Assembly (NCBI RefSeq): GCF_947495825.1
Contig: NZ_CANMAH010000002.1
Coordinates: 295,567 to 359,566, forward strand
Direction of reading: 5' to 3'
Source: an uncultured Psychrobacter sp.
Lineage (GTDB): Bacteria > Pseudomonadota > Gammaproteobacteria > Pseudomonadales > Moraxellaceae
DNA length: 64,000 nucleotides
Below, piece by piece: positions 28,767 through 38,326 of this stretch. The number at the start of each line of letters is the position of its first letter. Position 1 is the stretch's first letter. The notes beneath the pieces were generated by a model. It did not search any database. It was not told the DNA's origin and was given only the letters and a program-made list of their open reading frames with translations. The position numbers were made by a program, and so were the translations under genes.

Positions 28767-30488
28767 ATGTCAAAAGACACTAATAACTCTAACCTGACGG
28801 CAGAAAATTCTGCCAGTACGACCAATGCACCTTCAAACGATGTATCCTCAAACCATACATCTTCAAATAATGTCACTTTCGCATTAGCTCAATCACACTT
28901 TTTGGTAGGCGATATCTCTACCAATGCTGACAAAATGCGTCAACTTGCCATTCAAGCGCGTGATCAAGGCGCTGACGTTATTGTCTTTCCAGAATTGGCT
29001 TTATTGGGCTATCCTCCGCAGGATTTACTGCTACGACCAAGCTTGTCTGGGCGTATCAAAAGCGCATTATCGGCTTTAAGTGATATTCAAGATATTGTGA
29101 TGATTGTCGGCTATCCACATGTTGATCATCATGGTACCTTTAACTCAGCCGCTATCTTGCATAATGGCCACCAAAAAGGTTTTTATCATAAGCAGTTTTT
29201 GCCCAATTATGGGGTATTTGATGAACGCCGTTATTTTGACAAAGGTCGCAATCAAGTATTGTTTGATTATAAAGGTATCACTATCGGGCTCCTTATCTGC
29301 GAAGATCTATGGGAAAAAGAACCCATTGCGGATCTAAAACAGCAAGGTGTCGATATCATTATCAGTCTCAACGCTTCTCCATTTGAGACGGGTAAGCAAG
29401 ATATGCGTAAGACCATGCTGACTCAGCGTAGCCGTGAGCACCAAGTGCCAATTGTCTATGTGAATGCAGTGGGTGGTCAAGACGACTTGGTGTTCGATGG
29501 TGGCTCTATTGTTGCCCAAGCTGATGGCTCTATCGCTCATGAAGCTTCGCGCTTTTTAGATCAATTGATGCTGGCGACCTTGGACGTTGATAGCGGCAAA
29601 TTTGATACTCAAGAAAAAGCGCCACTGACATTAAGCCGTGAGTCAGAGATGTACCAAGCACTGGTCGTTGGACTACGTGATTATGTCAAGCATTCAGGGT
29701 TTGGCGGCGTACTTGTTGGCTTGTCAGGCGGTATCGATTCGGCCTTAACCTTGTGTATCGCTGTAGATGCTTTGGGTGCAGACAAAGTCTACGCTGTTAT
29801 GATGCCTTATGAGTTTACTTCAAAGATAAGCCTAGAAGACGCTCAAGCACAAGCACGTCGTCTAAATGTCTCTTATACGGTCTGCCCTATCTTTGATGCC
29901 GTCGAAGGTATTCGCCATACATTAGCGCCACTATTTAATAAGTCACCTGCTGATACCACTGAGGAAAATATCCAAGCACGTGCGCGCGGCGTTATCTTAA
30001 TGGCATTGTCTAATAAATTTGGTCATCTAGTCATTACGACTGGCAACAAGTCTGAGCTAGCAGTTGGTTACTCTACTTTATATGGTGATATGGCTGGCGG
30101 TTTTGATGTACTAAAAGACGTTTATAAATCACAGGTTTATAACTTGGCAAGCTATCGTAATCGCTTGGAGGATACACCTGTGATTCCTGAGCGGGTCATC
30201 ACTCGTCCGCCATCAGCTGAGCTACGCCCTGATCAAAAAGACCAAGACAGCCTACCTGATTATGATGTATTAGATGGTATTTTAACTTTATATATCGATG
30301 AAGATATGGGTTATCAAGCAATCGTTGATAAAGGTTTTGATGCCGAGATGGTCGCCAAAACGATCAAAATGGTGGACAATAGCGAATATAAACGTCATCA
30401 GTCGCCGATTGGTACTAAGATCAGTCAAAAAGCCTTTGGACGTGAGCGTCGTTATCCATTGGTCAATAAATGGTCAATAGATAGCTAA
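28767..30488 (+). CDS. nadE: Glutamine-dependent NAD+ synthetase
   Basis: The 573-residue enzyme makes NAD+ from deamido-NAD+, ATP and glutamine. An N-terminal nitrilase-like glutaminase domain carries the catalytic triad Glu76 (FPELALLGY), Lys142 (YHKQFLPNYGVFDERR) and Cys178 (LLICEDLWE). The C-terminal synthetase domain has the PP-loop SGGIDS (320-325) and TTGNKSELAVGYSTLYGD. The first 35 residues are a Ser/Asn/Thr-rich segment with no counterpart in the compact family. Ammonia-channelling single-chain NadE is usual for this domain order. AGGAAC precedes the ATG and a terminator follows. Confidence 0.95.
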   Translation: MSKDTNNSNLTAENSASTTNAPSNDVSSNHTSSNNVTFALAQSHFLVGDISTNADKMRQLAIQARDQGADVIVFPELALLGYPPQDLLLRPSLSGRIKSALSALSDIQDIVMIVGYPHVDHHGTFNSAAILHNGHQKGFYHKQFLPNYGVFDERRYFDKGRNQVLFDYKGITIGLLICEDLWEKEPIADLKQQGVDIIISLNASPFETGKQDMRKTMLTQRSREHQVPIVYVNAVGGQDDLVFDGGSIVAQADGSIAHEASRFLDQLMLATLDVDSGKFDTQEKAPLTLSRESEMYQALVVGLRDYVKHSGFGGVLVGLSGGIDSALTLCIAVDALGADKVYAVMMPYEFTSKISLEDAQAQARRLNVSYTVCPIFDAVEGIRHTLAPLFNKSPADTTEENIQARARGVILMALSNKFGHLVITTGNKSELAVGYSTLYGDMAGGFDVLKDVYKSQVYNLASYRNRLEDTPVIPERVITRPPSAELRPDQKDQDSLPDYDVLDGILTLYIDEDMGYQAIVDKGFDAEMVAKTIKMVDNSEYKRHQSPIGTKISQKAFGRERRYPLVNKWSIDS

Positions 30489-30548
30489 GAGTTTATTAGG
30501 CTCATTGTTTGGTCTTGAGCATACCTTTATATCGTCATGTGTATGATT

Positions 30549-30573
30549 AGCTGGGCACTTGTCCAGCTTTTTT
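30549..30573 (+). terminator. Rho-independent terminator after nadE
   Basis: AGCTGGGC (30549-30556) pairs with GTCCAGCT (30561-30568) with one wobble and a 4-base loop, followed by a run of six T. Confidence 0.8.
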
Positions 30574-30732
30574 ATTAGCAGTACACTAAGTTCTAGTATG
30601 GTTATTTGCTTTATACACGTCATAGCATGTATTTAGCACCTACTCTATCAACGTATAAACCATACTTAGTACGACTTAGAGTGCTATCCTTTTATATATT
30701 TTCAAACCTTTCTACCTTTCTTTGAGTACTTC

Positions 30733-32007
30733 ATGAGTTTGCTAACCGCTAGTATCTGTCTTCTTTTGTTGCTTGCCCTAAGCGCTTTTGTTTCTGCTGC
30801 CGAGATTGCCATCGCAGCTGGTCGCAAAATTAAACTACAAATTATGGCAAAAGAAGGAGAAGTCCGAGCACTTGATGTCCTACACATGCAGGACAATCCT
30901 GGTAGCTTTATCACAGTCGTACAAGTGGTTTTAAACGCCGTCGCTATTTCAGCTGGTGCAGTAGGCGAATCAGCTATTAGCCCTTATCTACATCTTTTAT
31001 TCAACAATGAAGCCATAGCATCGATTGTCTCTTTTGTTTTGATTACAAGCTTATTTTCTTTGCTGGCTGACCTGATGCCCAGACGTTTGGCAATGTCTAG
31101 TACTGAGATTATAGCCGTGCGACTCGTACGGCCAATGATGCTTTTGATTTTTGTATTCAAACCCATCATCTGGGTATTTGATGGTGCGGCAAACGTTATT
31201 TTTGAGGTACTTGGTATCTCTACTGCCCGTCAAGATGATATAACGCCAGAAGATATTTATGCCGTTATGGATGCCGGGGCTGAAGCTGGCGTGTTAAAAA
31301 AGCAAGAGCATCATCTGATAGAAAATATCTTTGAGATGCAAGAGCGGACAGTCACCTCGGTGATGAATCCACGCGAACATCTCGTATATTTCGATACCAA
31401 AACAAGTACCGAAAAAGTGGTCGAGACTATGATCGAGCAACCCCACAATAAGTTTTTGGTTTGCAACGATGATGACTTAGAAAATATCGTTGGTTATGTA
31501 GAGTCTCGTAGCTTTTTGGCATTAGTCCTAAACCAGCAAGAGGTTAGTTTAACCAATAAAGCGTTACTAAAGCCGGCCCTCTTCGTTCCTGATACTTTGT
31601 CTTTGTTTGAAGTGCTAGAGATGTTTAAATCTACTGGCGCTGACTTCGCTGTCATCGTCAATGAGTATGCCATGGTCGTTGGCGTCATTACGCTCAAAGA
31701 TGTAATGAGCATTGTCATGGGCGAGCTTGTTACATTAGAAGATCAACCTATTGTCCAGCGTACTGATAACTCTTGGTTGATCGACGGTATGACTCCTATC
31801 GAAGACGTGGTTCGTGCTTTAGATATCGTAAACCTACCGCGCAATCAAAACTACGAAACCATCAGTGGTTTTATGATGTATATGCTGCGAAAAATACCCA
31901 AAAAAACCGATACCATTGAATACGCCAACTATCGATTTGAAATACTAGATACTGATAAATTAAAAATCAATCAGATGCTAGTGACCAAACTTGAAGAAAC
32001 TACTTAA
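30733..32007 (+). CDS. CNNM/CBS/CorC-HlyC family membrane protein (UPF0053, HlyC/CorC type)
   Basis: The 424-residue product has an N-terminal CNNM (DUF21) membrane domain with about four hydrophobic helices (residues 1-165), a CBS-pair domain (about 205-330) and a CorC_HlyC C-terminal domain (about 340-420). Family blocks include SAFVSAAEIAIAAGRKIKLQ and MQERTVTSVMNPREH. Relatives act in magnesium or cobalt efflux; transport by this copy is an inference. It is a single gene that converges with yggS, and I saw no terminator in the 80-base gap. Confidence 0.88.
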   Translation: MSLLTASICLLLLLALSAFVSAAEIAIAAGRKIKLQIMAKEGEVRALDVLHMQDNPGSFITVVQVVLNAVAISAGAVGESAISPYLHLLFNNEAIASIVSFVLITSLFSLLADLMPRRLAMSSTEIIAVRLVRPMMLLIFVFKPIIWVFDGAANVIFEVLGISTARQDDITPEDIYAVMDAGAEAGVLKKQEHHLIENIFEMQERTVTSVMNPREHLVYFDTKTSTEKVVETMIEQPHNKFLVCNDDDLENIVGYVESRSFLALVLNQQEVSLTNKALLKPALFVPDTLSLFEVLEMFKSTGADFAVIVNEYAMVVGVITLKDVMSIVMGELVTLEDQPIVQRTDNSWLIDGMTPIEDVVRALDIVNLPRNQNYETISGFMMYMLRKIPKKTDTIEYANYRFEILDTDKLKINQMLVTKLEETT

Positions 32008-32087
32008 AAAAATCTGCAATAAAAGCCTTTTCTAAGATAACTTTAAATAATCTAAAGTACGGATAGTGAGAGAATAAGTATCTTAGA

Positions 32088-32813
32088 TCAGTCTCGTGCA
32101 CCAAATATGGCTGTACCAACGCGCACCATCGTAGAGCCGTTGGCTATAGCGGCTGCCATATCATTACTCATACCCATACTAAGCGTATCCCAAGCTGTTA
32201 GTTCTGGATATTCTTGCTTTACCTTTTCAAATAACAGTTTGGTGCGTTTAAAAGCATCTGTGTCAGATTTGGCAGGAATAATCATCAAACCGCGTAATTG
32301 CAGGCGATCATAGTCCTTAATAGCTGCTATTAAATCGGGCAAATCTTTAGGATGACAGCCTGACTTACTCTCCTCATCATCTATATTAAGTTGTATTAAC
32401 ACATTCAGTGGTGGCATGTCTTTTGGACGCTGATCGTTCAGGCGTTTTGCAATGATGCCACGCTCAAGCGTTTGTACCCAATCGAAGTTTTCGGCAATAT
32501 CGCGAGTCTTATTACGCTGAATATGACCAATATAATGCCATACGATAGAGACCGCATCAGGTTGATCTTGTAGAGCCTTGATTTTTTCAACGGCTTCTTG
32601 CAGATAGTTTTCACCAAAATCCCGTTGTCCTTGCTCGGCTAACATAGCGATCATATCAGCAGGCTTGGTTTTTGAAACTGCAAGCAATGTAACATCGGAC
32701 GCTGGTCTAGTGCTTGTTTCCTGCTCCTTTGCTAAGTCATTTGCCTGTTCACATGCTTTAGTAACTTGTTTGTTAACCTGCTGCCAGTTTGCAATCAAAC
32801 GATCATCATTCAT
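32088..32813 (-). CDS. yggS: Pyridoxal phosphate homeostasis protein YggS/PLPBP family
   Basis: The 241-residue product binds PLP through the Lys of LLAVSKTKPADMI (about residue 48). The blocks FGENYLQEAVEKI (about 70-82), WHYIGHIQRNKTRDI and LSMGMSNDMAAAIANGSTMVRVGTAIFG are diagnostic of the single-domain alanine-racemase-like fold. It is not a racemase; its role is keeping free PLP and amino-acid pools in balance. Its position divergent from pilT is common in gammaproteobacteria. Confidence 0.95.
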   Translation of the reverse strand: MNDDRLIANWQQVNKQVTKACEQANDLAKEQETSTRPASDVTLLAVSKTKPADMIAMLAEQGQRDFGENYLQEAVEKIKALQDQPDAVSIVWHYIGHIQRNKTRDIAENFDWVQTLERGIIAKRLNDQRPKDMPPLNVLIQLNIDDEESKSGCHPKDLPDLIAAIKDYDRLQLRGLMIIPAKSDTDAFKRTKLLFEKVKQEYPELTAWDTLSMGMSNDMAAAIANGSTMVRVGTAIFGARD

Positions 32814-33144
32814 ATCTTGCCCTTATTGTTATATTCATTCTTACTGAAAACCTTGTTTAAAAAACCTTAATTAAAAATGCTTAATAAAATTTTCTTAAGG
32901 AAATTAAGCCGTTAATCGTCATTATTTACATTTAATCTGTTTCTTTTATGATAGAAATTGACTATTATTGTTATTAATTTGTTACTTTAGCTCGCTTACA
33001 CTGCTAAAGTAAGTATGAGCTGTAAGTAAAGTAAGGCTAGTGTTATTGGTCTTTTAATAGCATTATTAAACTTTAAAACAATATCAACATAAAATCATTT
33101 CATTGCTCGTTTTTTACTGTATTGCTGGATAGGAACGCTCGACC
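32814..33144. other. Divergent region yggS / pilT
   Basis: This 331-base AT-rich stretch has no gene. TTGACT at 32958-32963 and TTACTT at 32982-32987 (18-base spacing) form a weak sigma-70-like pair toward pilT. Confidence 0.35.
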
Positions 33145-34200
33145 ATGGCTGAAAAAAGCAACTTAAGCATCGAAGATCTGCTGCGATTTACGGTGAAGCA
33201 CAAAGCATCAGATCTACATCTATCAGCTGGAATGCCCGCCGTTATTCGAGCCGATGGCGAAATCACGCGTATTAATATGCCTGTTATGAGTCATCAAACC
33301 GTGCATCAGCTGATTTATGACATTATGAATGATAAACAGCGTGCCGACTTTGAGGAGTTTTTTGAGACTGACTTCTCATTTGAGATTCCAAATCTAGCGC
33401 GCTTTCGGGTAAATGCTTTTAATCAAAACCGCGGCGCTGGCGCTGTCTTTCGTACCATTCCTTCAGAAGTTCTCACTTTAGAAGACTTAGGAATGGGTGA
33501 TGTATTTAAAAAAGTCTCGAACTTCAAACGTGGCGTGGTGCTAGTAACAGGGCCGACTGGTTCTGGTAAATCTACCACTTTAGCGGCAATGATCGACTAT
33601 ATCAATGATACACGTAAAGAGCATATCTTAACCATCGAAGACCCTATCGAATTTGTTCATGCATCCAAAAAAAGTCTTATCAACCAGCGTGAAGTCCATC
33701 GTGATACGTTAGGTTTTGAGCCTGCTCTACGCTCTGCACTACGAGAGGATCCAGACGTTATCTTGGTTGGTGAGCTACGTGACCTCGAAACCATTCGTTT
33801 GGCTTTAACCGCTGCTGAGACTGGTCACTTGGTATTTGGCACTTTGCATACCAGCTCTGCTGCGAAGACAATTGACCGTGTAATCGATGTGTTTCCGGCT
33901 GCCGAAAAAGATATGATTCGTGCGATGTTATCTGAATCACTCCAAGCTGTTATTTCCCAGACTTTATTACCAAAGCAAACAGGCGGACGTGTTGCTGCTC
34001 ACGAAATCATGCTCGGCACACCTGCCATTCGCAACTTGATACGCGAAAACAAAATTGCCCAGATGTATTCTGCTATTCAGACTGGTGCTGGTGACGGCAT
34101 GATTACACTCGACCAAACTCTCAAAAATTTAGTCAGCAAAGGCACTATTAGTAAAGACGTCGCTCGTCCCTATGCTAAACAGCCTGAAGCATTTATATAG
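33145..34200 (+). CDS. pilT: Type IV pilus retraction ATPase PilT
   Basis: PilT is a hexameric cytoplasmic AAA+-like ATPase that powers pilus retraction, twitching and DNA uptake. The 351-residue product has the PAS-like N-domain (KASDLHLSAGMPAVIR, about 15-30), Walker A GPTGSGKST (136-144), the Asp box LTIEDPIEFVH, Walker B (PDVILVGELRD) and the His box (TAAETGHLVFGTLHT). The AIRNLIRE block is present toward the C-terminus (about 292-299). pilU follows 84 bases later. Confidence 0.97.
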   Translation: MAEKSNLSIEDLLRFTVKHKASDLHLSAGMPAVIRADGEITRINMPVMSHQTVHQLIYDIMNDKQRADFEEFFETDFSFEIPNLARFRVNAFNQNRGAGAVFRTIPSEVLTLEDLGMGDVFKKVSNFKRGVVLVTGPTGSGKSTTLAAMIDYINDTRKEHILTIEDPIEFVHASKKSLINQREVHRDTLGFEPALRSALREDPDVILVGELRDLETIRLALTAAETGHLVFGTLHTSSAAKTIDRVIDVFPAAEKDMIRAMLSESLQAVISQTLLPKQTGGRVAAHEIMLGTPAIRNLIRENKIAQMYSAIQTGAGDGMITLDQTLKNLVSKGTISKDVARPYAKQPEAFI

Positions 34201-34284
34201 TACTGGTACGACTCATTTGTTTTTACGTTATTTTCAATACTTTCAACTTATTCTTTGATAACTTACTTTTAATTTGGATATGTT

Positions 34285-35406
34285 ATGGACTTCGATAAAT
34301 TACTGCAACTCATGGTTAAAAAGAACGGCTCTGATTTGTTTATTACAGCTGGCGTCGCTCCTTCTATGAAAATAAACGGCACTATTTGTCCTGTAGGACA
34401 AGCACCATTGACTGGTGAGCAAACTCTGCTTTTGGTCAAAAGTCTTATGACCTACAATCAGCAAAAAGAGTTTGAAGACACTAATGAATGTCAGTTTGCC
34501 ATCTCAGATAAATCGCAGCTAGCACGTTTTCGGGTTAGTGCTTTTATGCAGCGTGATATGGCAGGCATGGTTCTACGTAAAATCGAAAACAAGATTCCAA
34601 CGGTTGAAGAGCTGCGCCTGCCTCCTTCGCTAAAAGAGTTGGCAATGAAAAAGCGTGGTATCATCTTATTAGTCGGTGCTACAGGGACAGGCAAATCGAC
34701 AACGCTTGCATCAATGATAGGCCACCGTAACCAAAACTCTCATGGTCATATCATTACCATTGAGGATCCTATTGAGTTTGTACATCAGCACAAAGGCTGT
34801 ATCGTCACGCAGCGTGAAGTTGGTGTCGATACTTTATCGTTTGAAGCTGGGCTAAAAAACACCTTGCGCCAAGCCCCTGACGTCATCCTTATTGGAGAGA
34901 TTCGTAACCGTGAAGTGATGGATTACGCAATTCAATATGCCGAAACAGGGCATTTGGTTTTTGCAACGTTGCACGCAAACAATGCCAACCAAGCTATTGA
35001 TCGTATCATTCACTTCTTTGAAGCTGATCGCCATAATCAGCTATTTATGGATCTATCGCTCAACTTACAAGCCATTGTTGCGCAGCAGCTTATCCAAACG
35101 CCAGACGGTAAAGGCTATCGTGCAGCGATTGAAGTGTTACTTAACTCACAGCTGATTAGTGACTATATTCGTAAGGGTGAGCTACACGAAATCAAAGAGG
35201 TAATGACGCGCTCACGTGATAGCGGTATGCAAACCTTTGATCAGGCTTTGTTTGACCTATATGAAAATGGTGACATTACTTATAAAGATGCGATTAAACA
35301 TGCTGACTCACCAAATGATTTACGCCTAAAGATCAAACTAAACAGTAAAAACGGCAGTAAAGACATTGACGAAAACGCCAGCAGCTTGTCGTTAAATATT
35401 AGCTAA
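34285..35406 (+). CDS. pilU: PilT-dependent retraction ATPase PilU
   Basis: PilU is a PilT paralog that works with PilT in forceful retraction. The 373-residue product has KNGSDLFITAGVAPSMKING (about 13-32), Walker A GATGTGKST (131-139), IITIEDPIEFVHQHKGC, RQAPDVILIGEIRN and AETGHLVFATLHANN. Length and the C-terminal tail of about 25 residues after LRLKIKLNS fit PilU rather than a second PilT. It shares a transcript with pilT and ends at a strong terminator. Confidence 0.95.
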   Translation: MDFDKLLQLMVKKNGSDLFITAGVAPSMKINGTICPVGQAPLTGEQTLLLVKSLMTYNQQKEFEDTNECQFAISDKSQLARFRVSAFMQRDMAGMVLRKIENKIPTVEELRLPPSLKELAMKKRGIILLVGATGTGKSTTLASMIGHRNQNSHGHIITIEDPIEFVHQHKGCIVTQREVGVDTLSFEAGLKNTLRQAPDVILIGEIRNREVMDYAIQYAETGHLVFATLHANNANQAIDRIIHFFEADRHNQLFMDLSLNLQAIVAQQLIQTPDGKGYRAAIEVLLNSQLISDYIRKGELHEIKEVMTRSRDSGMQTFDQALFDLYENGDITYKDAIKHADSPNDLRLKIKLNSKNGSKDIDENASSLSLNIS

Positions 35407-35446
35407 TAATCATTGATTGCCATTAAACCAGACCAGTGTCACAAAC

Positions 35447-35481
35447 AAAAAAACAGCTCTCAATTTGAGAGCTGTTTTTTT
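35447..35481. terminator. Bidirectional terminator between pilU and fur
   Basis: A nearly continuous palindrome has arms AAAAAAACAGCTCTC and GAGAGCTGTTTTTTT, with A and T runs at the ends, serving pilU on the plus strand and fur on the minus strand. Confidence 0.92.
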
Positions 35482-35496
35482 GATTAAATCTATTTG

Positions 35497-35931
35497 TTAT
35501 TTTGCACTGTCTTTACATTCTTGATTGTTGCAAATGCCATACAACACCAGTGAATGTCCAGACAACTTGAAGCCGTGCTCTGCTGCTACTTTGACCTGCT
35601 CTTCTTCAATGACTTCATTATGAAACTCAACAATCTTGCCACAAATATCACAAACCAGATGGTCATGATGCTCTTCTTGGGTGATTTCAAACACTGACAA
35701 ATTGTTTTCGAAGTTATGACGTTCGACAATACCTGCTTGCTCGAACTGCGTCAATACTCGATAGACTGTTGCCAATCCCACATCTTCGCCTTGATCAATG
35801 AGCGCCTTGTATACCTCTTCTGCACTCATATGATGCAGCTCTGCTTTCTCAAGTAGCTCTAAGATTTTAATACGCGGCAAAGTTACTTTTAATCCTGCTT
35901 TGCGTAAATCCTGATTGGTAAAAGAAGCCAT
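35497..35931 (-). CDS. fur: Ferric uptake regulator Fur
   Basis: The 144-residue repressor has the winged-helix domain (VTLPRIKILELLEKAELHHMSAEEVYKAL; recognition helix near LATVYRVLTQFEQAGI, about 53-68) and the dimer/metal domain with the conserved HHDHLVCDICGKIVEF and a C-terminal CNNQEC pair that can bind zinc. It represses iron-uptake genes with Fe2+. The gene is divergent from bamE, a classic arrangement in gammaproteobacteria. No Fur-box-like 19-mer was obvious upstream. Confidence 0.96.
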   Translation of the reverse strand: MASFTNQDLRKAGLKVTLPRIKILELLEKAELHHMSAEEVYKALIDQGEDVGLATVYRVLTQFEQAGIVERHNFENNLSVFEITQEEHHDHLVCDICGKIVEFHNEVIEEEQVKVAAEHGFKLSGHSLVLYGICNNQECKDSAK

Positions 35932-36228
35932 AATATCCCTTCTGACTGTTAAGTCTTAACAAATAAAAACTGAAAAATAGCTATAGCGAATTAGTAGCTA
36001 GGACGTGTCCTCATTTAAAAAGTGTTGATAAAAATGAGATAAATTGCAGCTATAAGCTTATGAATTGACACTATAAATTACTGAGTATATCAGGTAGCAT
36101 TTGGTAAATAATGTCGTAAGTGGTAGGCAATTGCAAGTAAATGACGTATCATTTGTCCAAGATTGCCGGCAAGACTTGCACGAGATGCATTTAGCCGCGC
36201 CTAACCCATTTTTGTGAGCCATCTTACC
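35932..36228. promoter_or_regulatory. Divergent promoter region fur / bamE
   Basis: This 297-base intergenic segment must carry the promoters for fur and bamE. I could not assign -35 and -10 elements with confidence, and no clear iron box was seen. Confidence 0.4.
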
Positions 36229-36648
36229 ATGATAAAGCTATTAAATCGTTTTCCGCTTGGCCATCAATCATCTAACTATTCAGCCAATCTGCGCAAAGTT
36301 ATGATCACTGCAACCCTTGGCGTTACTGTCGCCCTATCTGGTTGCTCACTATTTAGCGTTTATAGAATTGACTTACCGCAAGGTACACCAATCACTCAAA
36401 CTCAAGCACAAAAACTACAAGTAGGTATGAACCAAAACCAAGTATTGTACATACTAGGTAGTCCTGCTATCAAAGATACACTAGCACCCAATCGTTGGGA
36501 TTATATCTACGACTACCAAGCAGGTACAGAAGGCGAACGCAAAGGCATTGCAGATGTCAAAAACGCCAGCCAGCATTTGATTGTCTACTTTGATGCCAAT
36601 GGCATTGTCACTCGTATCGAAGGTATAGAAACCCTACCTCAGTCTTAA
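36229..36648 (+). CDS. bamE: Outer membrane assembly lipoprotein BamE (OmlA/SmpA)
   Basis: BamE is a small lipoprotein of the outer-membrane beta-barrel assembly complex. The product has a signal peptide with lipobox LSGC (Cys39 from the ATG at 36229), then SVYRIDLPQGTPITQTQAQKLQVGMNQNQVLYILGSPAI and RWDYIYDYQAG, family-specific blocks. I chose ATG 36229; a GTG at 36214 adds five residues. The n-region is unusually long (about 24 residues), so initiation at a later Met is conceivable. Confidence 0.93.
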   Translation: MIKLLNRFPLGHQSSNYSANLRKVMITATLGVTVALSGCSLFSVYRIDLPQGTPITQTQAQKLQVGMNQNQVLYILGSPAIKDTLAPNRWDYIYDYQAGTEGERKGIADVKNASQHLIVYFDANGIVTRIEGIETLPQS

Positions 36649-36674
36649 TCTGAGCTAGATACAGTCTTAAACCA

Positions 36675-36995
36675 TCACTTTTGCTTTTTCTTATCGCGAT
36701 TTTTGCGCTGAGACATGGGATCAGCGCTTAAGCTGCGGTATACCTCAATACGATCTAACGGTTGCAATATATAGCTTATAGGTTGTTTTTGTGCATAAAT
36801 GCCTACATGCCAGCGCTTGGCAGTAGGCGTTGTCATACCTACTACCTGCTCGCACCATAAAGCCAAGTTAGGAAACTGAATTAACCAGCCTGCTTGTTCT
36901 AGTGCTTCATATAAAGTCGTACCTTTAGCGACTTGCAATGTCACATAGTGCTGACGTTTTACATCTTCAGCATAAGCCAAATGTACTGTTATCAT
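36675..36995 (-). CDS. rnfH: RnfH family (ubiquitin-like, UPF0125) protein
   Basis: The family core runs from MITVHLAYAEDVKRQHYVTLQVAKGTTLYEALEQAGW through LWCEQVVGMTTP and LQPLDRIEVYRSLSADPMSQRK, matching RnfH, a beta-grasp protein of unclear function. I start at the ATG at 36995 (106 residues), close to the family's usual 90-105. An in-frame ATG at 37112 would give 145 residues and overlap the membrane-protein gene upstream by 82 bases; a GTG between them is a third option. None has a strong ribosome-binding site. The gene converges with bamE, a common pairing, but ratA is absent from the neighbouring position. Confidence 0.8.
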   Translation of the reverse strand: MITVHLAYAEDVKRQHYVTLQVAKGTTLYEALEQAGWLIQFPNLALWCEQVVGMTTPTAKRWHVGIYAQKQPISYILQPLDRIEVYRSLSADPMSQRKNRDKKKQK

Positions 36996-37030
36996 GGCCG
37001 ACGTTTGGGAACATTTAGCCGTATTCTCTA

Positions 37031-38182
37031 TTAACTCAGCCACAGCATCATCCAACCTATTAATGCTAAAATCAGTGCTATCGGTATAATAAGACGAATG
37101 GCTACGCGCCATAAATTGTACGATGCTTCACTGCCAAAGTTTAAAGACTTGCGTAAGTGACTGATTTTCATATGCCAACCAGCAAATATAGACAACACCA
37201 ACACTGCAATACTACTTACTATAACCAATAGGCCTACTAGCCAAGTTGTCGGTACTATTGTGACTAGTAATAAACCTACAATCAACGTAATAACTAAGCT
37301 TACTACTAGACCAAATTTATGTGCTAGCTGCTGGGCACTATAATACAATAAATAGCTTGCCACAAATAACACCCCTGCATGATATAGCAGCTGTCCAATG
37401 GGCGGCATTGTCAAACCACTACTAAATAATGCAACAGCACCGACAACCAGCTGTAGTACCCAAATAGGCAGCACCAGCTTAGCAGCATGGTAAGTACGAG
37501 AAGCCTTAGTTGAATGTAATTTAGTAGAATGTGACTTGGTTAGACCTTCTGGCTCTACTGCAGTTACTGTCTGTTTTGTGACTAAATGCTGACCAAACCA
37601 GTATAGCCCAGTACCCGCTCCTACACTGACCAACGCAAGTGCAACCGCTCGTGCCCACTCAGTTAAGTTGATGTTAGTCATGGCGAATTCAACTTGCGGT
37701 AGTCCATTTGTCAAACTCATCACTAAGCCTACAATCATCAAGCCCAGACCTATAGGTAGAGGCGCGACACCAAGCAAACTTAACAATACTGCAATCACCA
37801 TCAAGCCGCCAGCGACCGCAAAAACTGGCAGGCTTGGCGCACTATTAAGCTCAGTCAGCGCAGATAACAGACCGCTACTCGCTCCAGATATAACAAGTGC
37901 AGCGATAGCAATCGCAACTACCGCTGTCAACCAACCAAAGCTACGCCATAATGGACTAGCATCAGCTTCGCGAGTAAGCTTTTGCATGCCTGCTAAAGGC
38001 GCCTCAATACTGCGATACGCTAAAGCAATCTCTGCATAAATAACGGGCAATGAAACCAATACCATCGCAAATAGCCATAGTAACCAAAAATCTATTTCAC
38101 CAATTGAGGTGGGTGTAAACCAGCGAAAAAGCAGTAGTGGCAACAGTGCTGCCATAAAATAAGAAGCATAGCGGACCATCAT
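37031..38182 (-). CDS. Multi-pass membrane protein, possibly distant NSS/SNF transporter family
   Basis: The 383-residue product is almost entirely hydrophobic, with about ten predicted helices and one hydrophilic loop at about 205-240. The region PVIYAEIALAYRSIEAPLAGMQKL (about 47-70) followed by SFGWLTAVVAIAIAALVISGASSG resembles the TM1-TM3 region of the Na+-dependent NSS/SNF symporters (the LEFALG-R-G pattern), but the usual family is 440-600 residues and the match is weak. Substrate cannot be inferred. The longer rnfH reading overlaps its 3' end. A distinct small membrane protein family remains possible. Confidence 0.55.
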   Translation of the reverse strand: MMVRYASYFMAALLPLLLFRWFTPTSIGEIDFWLLWLFAMVLVSLPVIYAEIALAYRSIEAPLAGMQKLTREADASPLWRSFGWLTAVVAIAIAALVISGASSGLLSALTELNSAPSLPVFAVAGGLMVIAVLLSLLGVAPLPIGLGLMIVGLVMSLTNGLPQVEFAMTNINLTEWARAVALALVSVGAGTGLYWFGQHLVTKQTVTAVEPEGLTKSHSTKLHSTKASRTYHAAKLVLPIWVLQLVVGAVALFSSGLTMPPIGQLLYHAGVLFVASYLLYYSAQQLAHKFGLVVSLVITLIVGLLLVTIVPTTWLVGLLVIVSSIAVLVLSIFAGWHMKISHLRKSLNFGSEASYNLWRVAIRLIIPIALILALIGWMMLWLS

Positions 38183-38282
38183 AATCTCAATCCAAACGAT
38201 CTAAAGTGAATGACAATAGGCAATTATACAGACCAATGAAGAGGGCTGTATTTATTTATACGATATAGGGACAGACAGCTAT

Positions 38283-38306
38283 AAAAAAACCCCGAAAACG
38301 GGGTTT
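38283..38306 (-). terminator. Rho-independent terminator of the cytochrome c4 gene
   Basis: AAACCCCG and CGGGGTTT form an 8-bp stem with an AAAA loop, followed on the minus strand by a run of T. It is 20 bases past the stop. Confidence 0.9.
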
Positions 38307-38326
38307 AATGATTAGCTAAGCGGCGC

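Noticed and set aside
35932..36228. Search for a Fur box in the fur/bamE region
   Set aside because: No sequence close to the GATAATGATAATCATTATC consensus was found by eye.
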